Assembly: GCF_002208115.1 (NCBI RefSeq)
Contig: NZ_CP020946.1
Span: forward strand, 2,604,001-2,668,000
Length of the DNA stretch: 64,000 bases
Source: Bdellovibrio bacteriovorus
Lineage (GTDB): Bacteria; Bdellovibrionota; Bdellovibrionia; Bdellovibrionales; Bdellovibrionaceae
Direction: 5' to 3'
Below the pieces are notes generated by a model, which saw only the letters and a program-made list of their open reading frames with translations, had not been told where the DNA came from and did no database searches. Of the stretch, positions 61,368-64,000 are shown piece by piece. The first letter of the stretch is position 1; every line of letters starts with the position of its first letter. The position numbers and the translations under genes were made by a program.

Positions 61368-62929
61368 CTTGCATGCTCCACAGAACGGGTTTCACGAACC
61401 ACAGTCACTTTCACCTGACCGGCCTGAGGCATCTCGCGTTCGATCTTACGAGCGATATCACGGGACAACATCACCGCCTGATCATCCGTCACACGGCTGG
61501 ATTCAACCAAGACGCGGATGTCTTTACCGGCTTGCAGCGCCAATGTTTTCAAAACACCGTCGAAGCTGTTGCCGATGCTTTCCAGGTCTTCCAAACGATG
61601 GATGAAGGTATCCATCTGCGGACGACGTGCGCCCGGACGAGAGCTGGAAAGAGTGTAAGCCGCATGAACAATCCAAGCCAGGATGGAGTGAGGTTTTTCC
61701 TCTTCATCGTGAGCGCGGATTGCATGGCACACATCTTCAGATTCATTGTATTTCTTAGCGGCCTCAGCACCCACGAAAGCATAGCTGCCTTCCACGGTGT
61801 GATCGATCGCTTTACCGATATTGTGCAAAAGACCTGCACGACGAGCCAGCTTCACGCTGACACCCAGTTCAGCCGCCAGAAGACCGGCGATCGTCGCCAC
61901 TTCCAAAGACTGATTCAAGGCGTTTTGGCCCTGGTAAGAACGGTATTTCAGACCACCGATGATTTTCACCAGCTCAGGGTGCATGTTCGGAATGCCCAGC
62001 TCCATCACGTGGCGCTCGCCTTCCTCTTTCATGGATTTCATCAGTTCGTTTCTTTGTTTTTCAGCGACTTCTTCGATACGTGCCGGATGAACACGACCGT
62101 CTTCCATCAGCTTTTCGATGGTACGACGAGCCAGTTCACGGCGAACCGGATCGAAACCGGAGATAACCACCGCCTCTGGCGTGTCATCGACGATCAGATC
62201 CACGCCACAGTGTGCTTCCAGCGTACGGATGTTACGACCTTCACGGCCGATGATTTTACCCTTCATCTCGTCGTTTGGCAGAGCCAGAACGCTGACAGTT
62301 CTTTCAGAAGTGTATTCGGAGGCAAAGCGGGACAAAGCTGTTGCCAGAATGCGCTTGGCTTTTTTCTCGGATTCTTTGTTGGCTTCTTCCTCGATCTGGG
62401 CAATTTTTTTCGCGGCCTCTTGTTTCGCTTCGTCTTCCAAAGCGGTCAGTAACTGGCGGCGCGCCTCATCCTGGCTCATTGCTGCCACGGACTCCAGCTT
62501 CTGCTTCAGCTCTCCGATGTGAGTCTCGCCTTTTTTCTCAAGATCCTTGATGCGGTTTTCAGAGATCGCGATTTTTTCCTCGCGGTCTTTGAGGGAATTC
62601 AGATAGCGCTCGTTTTCTTCCATCTTTTGTTTGAACTGATCCTCGATCTCTTTCAAACGACGATCCAGCTGCGCTTCTTTGTTTTTCAAAGTGGATTTTT
62701 GTTTGTGAATGTCCTGTTCGACATTTTTGCGGGCGCGGGATTCGAAATCCTTGGCCTTGTTTTCAGAATCCTTCTTCAGCTTGGCAGCTTCAGAGTTGGC
62801 TTTGTTGACGATGCGCTCTGCCTCAAAACGTGCGGATTTCTTTTTGTTGTTGTCCTGCAGACGCTTGATAACGAAGACGACTGTTCCACCGATGAGCAGG
62901 CCGATAATGGCGCTGATTACGATCTCCAT
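61364..62929 (-). CDS. rny: ribonuclease Y
   Basis: 521 residues, an endoribonuclease that starts mRNA decay at the inner membrane. An N-terminal membrane anchor (about 3-22, [20 protein letters not shown]), a long coiled coil (about 25-200, Lys/Glu-rich), a KH domain (about 208-275, [20 protein letters not shown]) and an HD domain (about 335-430, [40 protein letters not shown]) come in the usual order. All key residues are seen. It starts seven bases behind the folate cyclo-ligase gene and overlaps tyrS. Confidence 0.96.
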   Translation of the reverse strand: MEIVISAIIGLLIGGTVVFVIKRLQDNNKKKSARFEAERIVNKANSEAAKLKKDSENKAKDFESRARKNVEQDIHKQKSTLKNKEAQLDRRLKEIEDQFKQKMEENERYLNSLKDREEKIAISENRIKDLEKKGETHIGELKQKLESVAAMSQDEARRQLLTALEDEAKQEAAKKIAQIEEEANKESEKKAKRILATALSRFASEYTSERTVSVLALPNDEMKGKIIGREGRNIRTLEAHCGVDLIVDDTPEAVVISGFDPVRRELARRTIEKLMEDGRVHPARIEEVAEKQRNELMKSMKEEGERHVMELGIPNMHPELVKIIGGLKYRSYQGQNALNQSLEVATIAGLLAAELGVSVKLARRAGLLHNIGKAIDHTVEGSYAFVGAEAAKKYNESEDVCHAIRAHDEEEKPHSILAWIVHAAYTLSSSRPGARRPQMDTFIHRLEDLESIGNSFDGVLKTLALQAGKDIRVLVESSRVTDDQAVMLSRDIARKIEREMPQAGQVKVTVVRETRSVEHAR

Positions 62930-62936
62930 GATTCAT

Positions 62937-63500
62937 TTACTCCTGATGCTTCTTGCAATCGACCAGGCCCGATTCTGTGATGAGGAAATCCATTTTCACA
63001 TCATGAGGCTCGGTGGGAAGCGGATCAGTGGTGACTTGAAAATCAAAACCAATTCCGACTTTCACCCCCGGGAAGGATTCCAGAGTTTTATCGTAAAACC
63101 CTTTTCCCTTACCGAGGCGATTGCCATTCTTATTAAAAACCAAACCGGGAACCAGCAGACCGGACATTTCGGCCAGGGATCTTTGGATAGAGCCGGGTTT
63201 AGGCTCCCGCACTCCGTAGGGCCCGAGATCGAAATCCCGGGTCTCATAGAATTCCAAAAGACCCTCGCGCATTTTGGGGAAGGCCCATTTCAGGTGAAGG
63301 ATGTGAAACACCTCTTCGACCTGAGCCTCTTCGGGCAGGGCCCGGTAGGCTCCCCAAACCCCCGTCTGTGATTTCATAAAATCACGCAGATGGGCGTCGA
63401 GCTGCTGTTGTTGTTGAACTAGACCTTGTGCAAACTCTTGGGCACAAAGAGATTTAAAGAAGGACCGACAGTCCTTTTTAGAGCTCCAGGAAACTGGCAT
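62937..63500 (-). CDS. 5-formyltetrahydrofolate cyclo-ligase family protein
   Basis: 187 residues. The enzyme turns 5-formyl-THF into 5,10-methenyl-THF with ATP, salvaging folate. The substrate/ATP motif near the C-terminus is present: GLLVPGLVFNKNGNRLGKGK followed by GFYDKTLESF. The N-terminus has the usual KKDCRSFFKSL basic start. A Gln-rich run (LVQQQQQLDAHL) lies at about 30. The ATG at 63500 has TTGGAG five bases upstream; the GTG two codons earlier is less likely. In many proteobacteria this gene sits beside zapA, as here. Confidence 0.9.
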   Translation of the reverse strand: MPVSWSSKKDCRSFFKSLCAQEFAQGLVQQQQQLDAHLRDFMKSQTGVWGAYRALPEEAQVEEVFHILHLKWAFPKMREGLLEFYETRDFDLGPYGVREPKPGSIQRSLAEMSGLLVPGLVFNKNGNRLGKGKGFYDKTLESFPGVKVGIGFDFQVTTDPLPTEPHDVKMDFLITESGLVDCKKHQE

Positions 63501-63526
63501 GGACACTCCAAGAAATCAAAACAAAG

Positions 63527-63895
63527 TCAGTTGTTCAAAACCTTGTTGTTCTTGGAATTTTCCAGATCCATTGAAAGTTGCAATGCCTTCTCTTCAAGTT
63601 TTTCCAACTCGCGGTGGGCTTTGCGTTTCAATAGAATAAGTTCTTCGGCAAGATTCATCGCCGTGAGCACGGCTGCATTCTGATAAGAGCCATTCTTGGT
63701 TACACCCAAGGCTTGATTCATTCTGGAATTTACAAATTCAACGAGCTCTTCAACAGTCGCGTCGTCATGAGAGGTTTTTAATTTGTAAGGGACACCCGCA
63801 ATTAGGAAATTGTAGGTTTTTTTCTCAGATGTCACTAGCACCTCAACAGCTGCAGAATCTATGGGTCTGGAAGTCTTTGGAACTTTTTCGACCAC
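63527..63895 (-). CDS. zapA: cell division protein ZapA
   Basis: 122 residues. ZapA binds FtsZ and bundles protofilaments at the division site. The N-terminal globular part (about 18-75, VEVLVTSEKKTYNFLIAGVP, YKLKTSHDDATVEELVEFVN) and the C-terminal coiled coil (about 78-120, VLTAMNLAEELILLKRKAHR, ELEKLEEKALQLSMDLENSK) match the family. The start is a GTG with AGGC just upstream. It heads a run of six leftward genes (zapA, cyclo-ligase, rny, tyrS, ferredoxin, hydrolase). Only 26 bp separate it from the cyclo-ligase gene, so no 6S RNA gene fits between them as in enterobacteria. Confidence 0.9.
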   Translation of the reverse strand: MVEKVPKTSRPIDSAAVEVLVTSEKKTYNFLIAGVPYKLKTSHDDATVEELVEFVNSRMNQALGVTKNGSYQNAAVLTAMNLAEELILLKRKAHRELEKLEEKALQLSMDLENSKNNKVLNN

Positions 63896-64000
63896 GAATG
63901 CCTAAACCTTTTAAAACTCTAGAAAAATCCTAGATCAACACAAGGAAAAGTATATATCTAAAAGGTCGATATTCAACAGATTTATTTTTTAGAACAGGTG

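Noticed and set aside
1-64000. CRISPR arrays, insertion sequences, phage genes, rRNA genes
   Set aside because: No regularly spaced repeats, transposase, integrase or structural phage motifs, or rRNA signatures were seen.

Overview
The window looks like chromosomal DNA of a Bdellovibrio-type predatory bacterium, most like Bdellovibrio bacteriovorus. This is recognition from protein content, not a database result. The pointers are a TIGR02147-family regulator next to a secreted partner, many small exported proteins and lipoproteins, a PTP-like inositol-phosphatase lipoprotein of the kind characterised from B. bacteriovorus, a coenzyme-B12-dependent ribonucleotide reductase, secreted polymer-degrading enzymes, and tight gene packing with strong Rho-independent terminators. 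There is no prophage, insertion sequence or CRISPR array.

Layout. 1-6 kb: a small exported protein and a 1605-residue surface lipoprotein (Ig-like, CUB, Calx-beta and RCC1-like modules). 6-11.7 kb: leftward genes for endonuclease I, rhomboid protease, RDD membrane protein, a membrane-anchored protein with a hairpin over its ribosome binding site, an S41 peptidase and a Fis-type regulator. 12-17 kb: solute-binding protein, Dps, AMP nucleosidase, pirin and small exported proteins. 17-27.6 kb: an alpha-glucan locus with a LamB-type porin diverging from a six-gene run (pullulanase, fused MalE-MalF, MalG, MalK-type ATPase, alpha-amylase, ROK glucokinase). Together these would cleave starch or glycogen outside the cytoplasm, import maltodextrins and phosphorylate glucose. 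27.6-39 kb: peptide ABC ATPase, lytic transglycosylase, the TIGR02147 pair, a frameshifted gene, several exported proteins, and an MFS exporter diverging from a LysR regulator.

39-64 kb: tRNA-Arg with a duplicated 3' end, a TetR regulator diverging from clpP over a palindrome, a lemA/TPM pair flanked by two copies of an inverted-repeat element, a pseudouridine synthase-methyltransferase fusion, the PTP-like phosphatase operon, trmH, acyl-CoA dehydrogenase, a CinA-like protein, an S1-domain protein, nrdJ, a pseudo-receiver protein, cysteine desulfurase with an A-type Fe-S carrier, a chemoreceptor, and a leftward housekeeping operon zapA - folate cyclo-ligase - rny - tyrS - ferredoxin with a Gln/Asn-rich tail - alpha/beta hydrolase.

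The most unusual items are: (1) two elements at 41340-41480 and 42882-43019 sharing a conserved core while their perfect 31- and 26-bp inverted arms differ completely; (2) the MalE-MalF fusion; (3) the ferredoxin with a prion-like tail; (4) an SD-sequestering hairpin at 9850-9885; (5) an 18-bp palindrome between tetR and clpP; (6) the tRNA-Arg 3'-end repeat.
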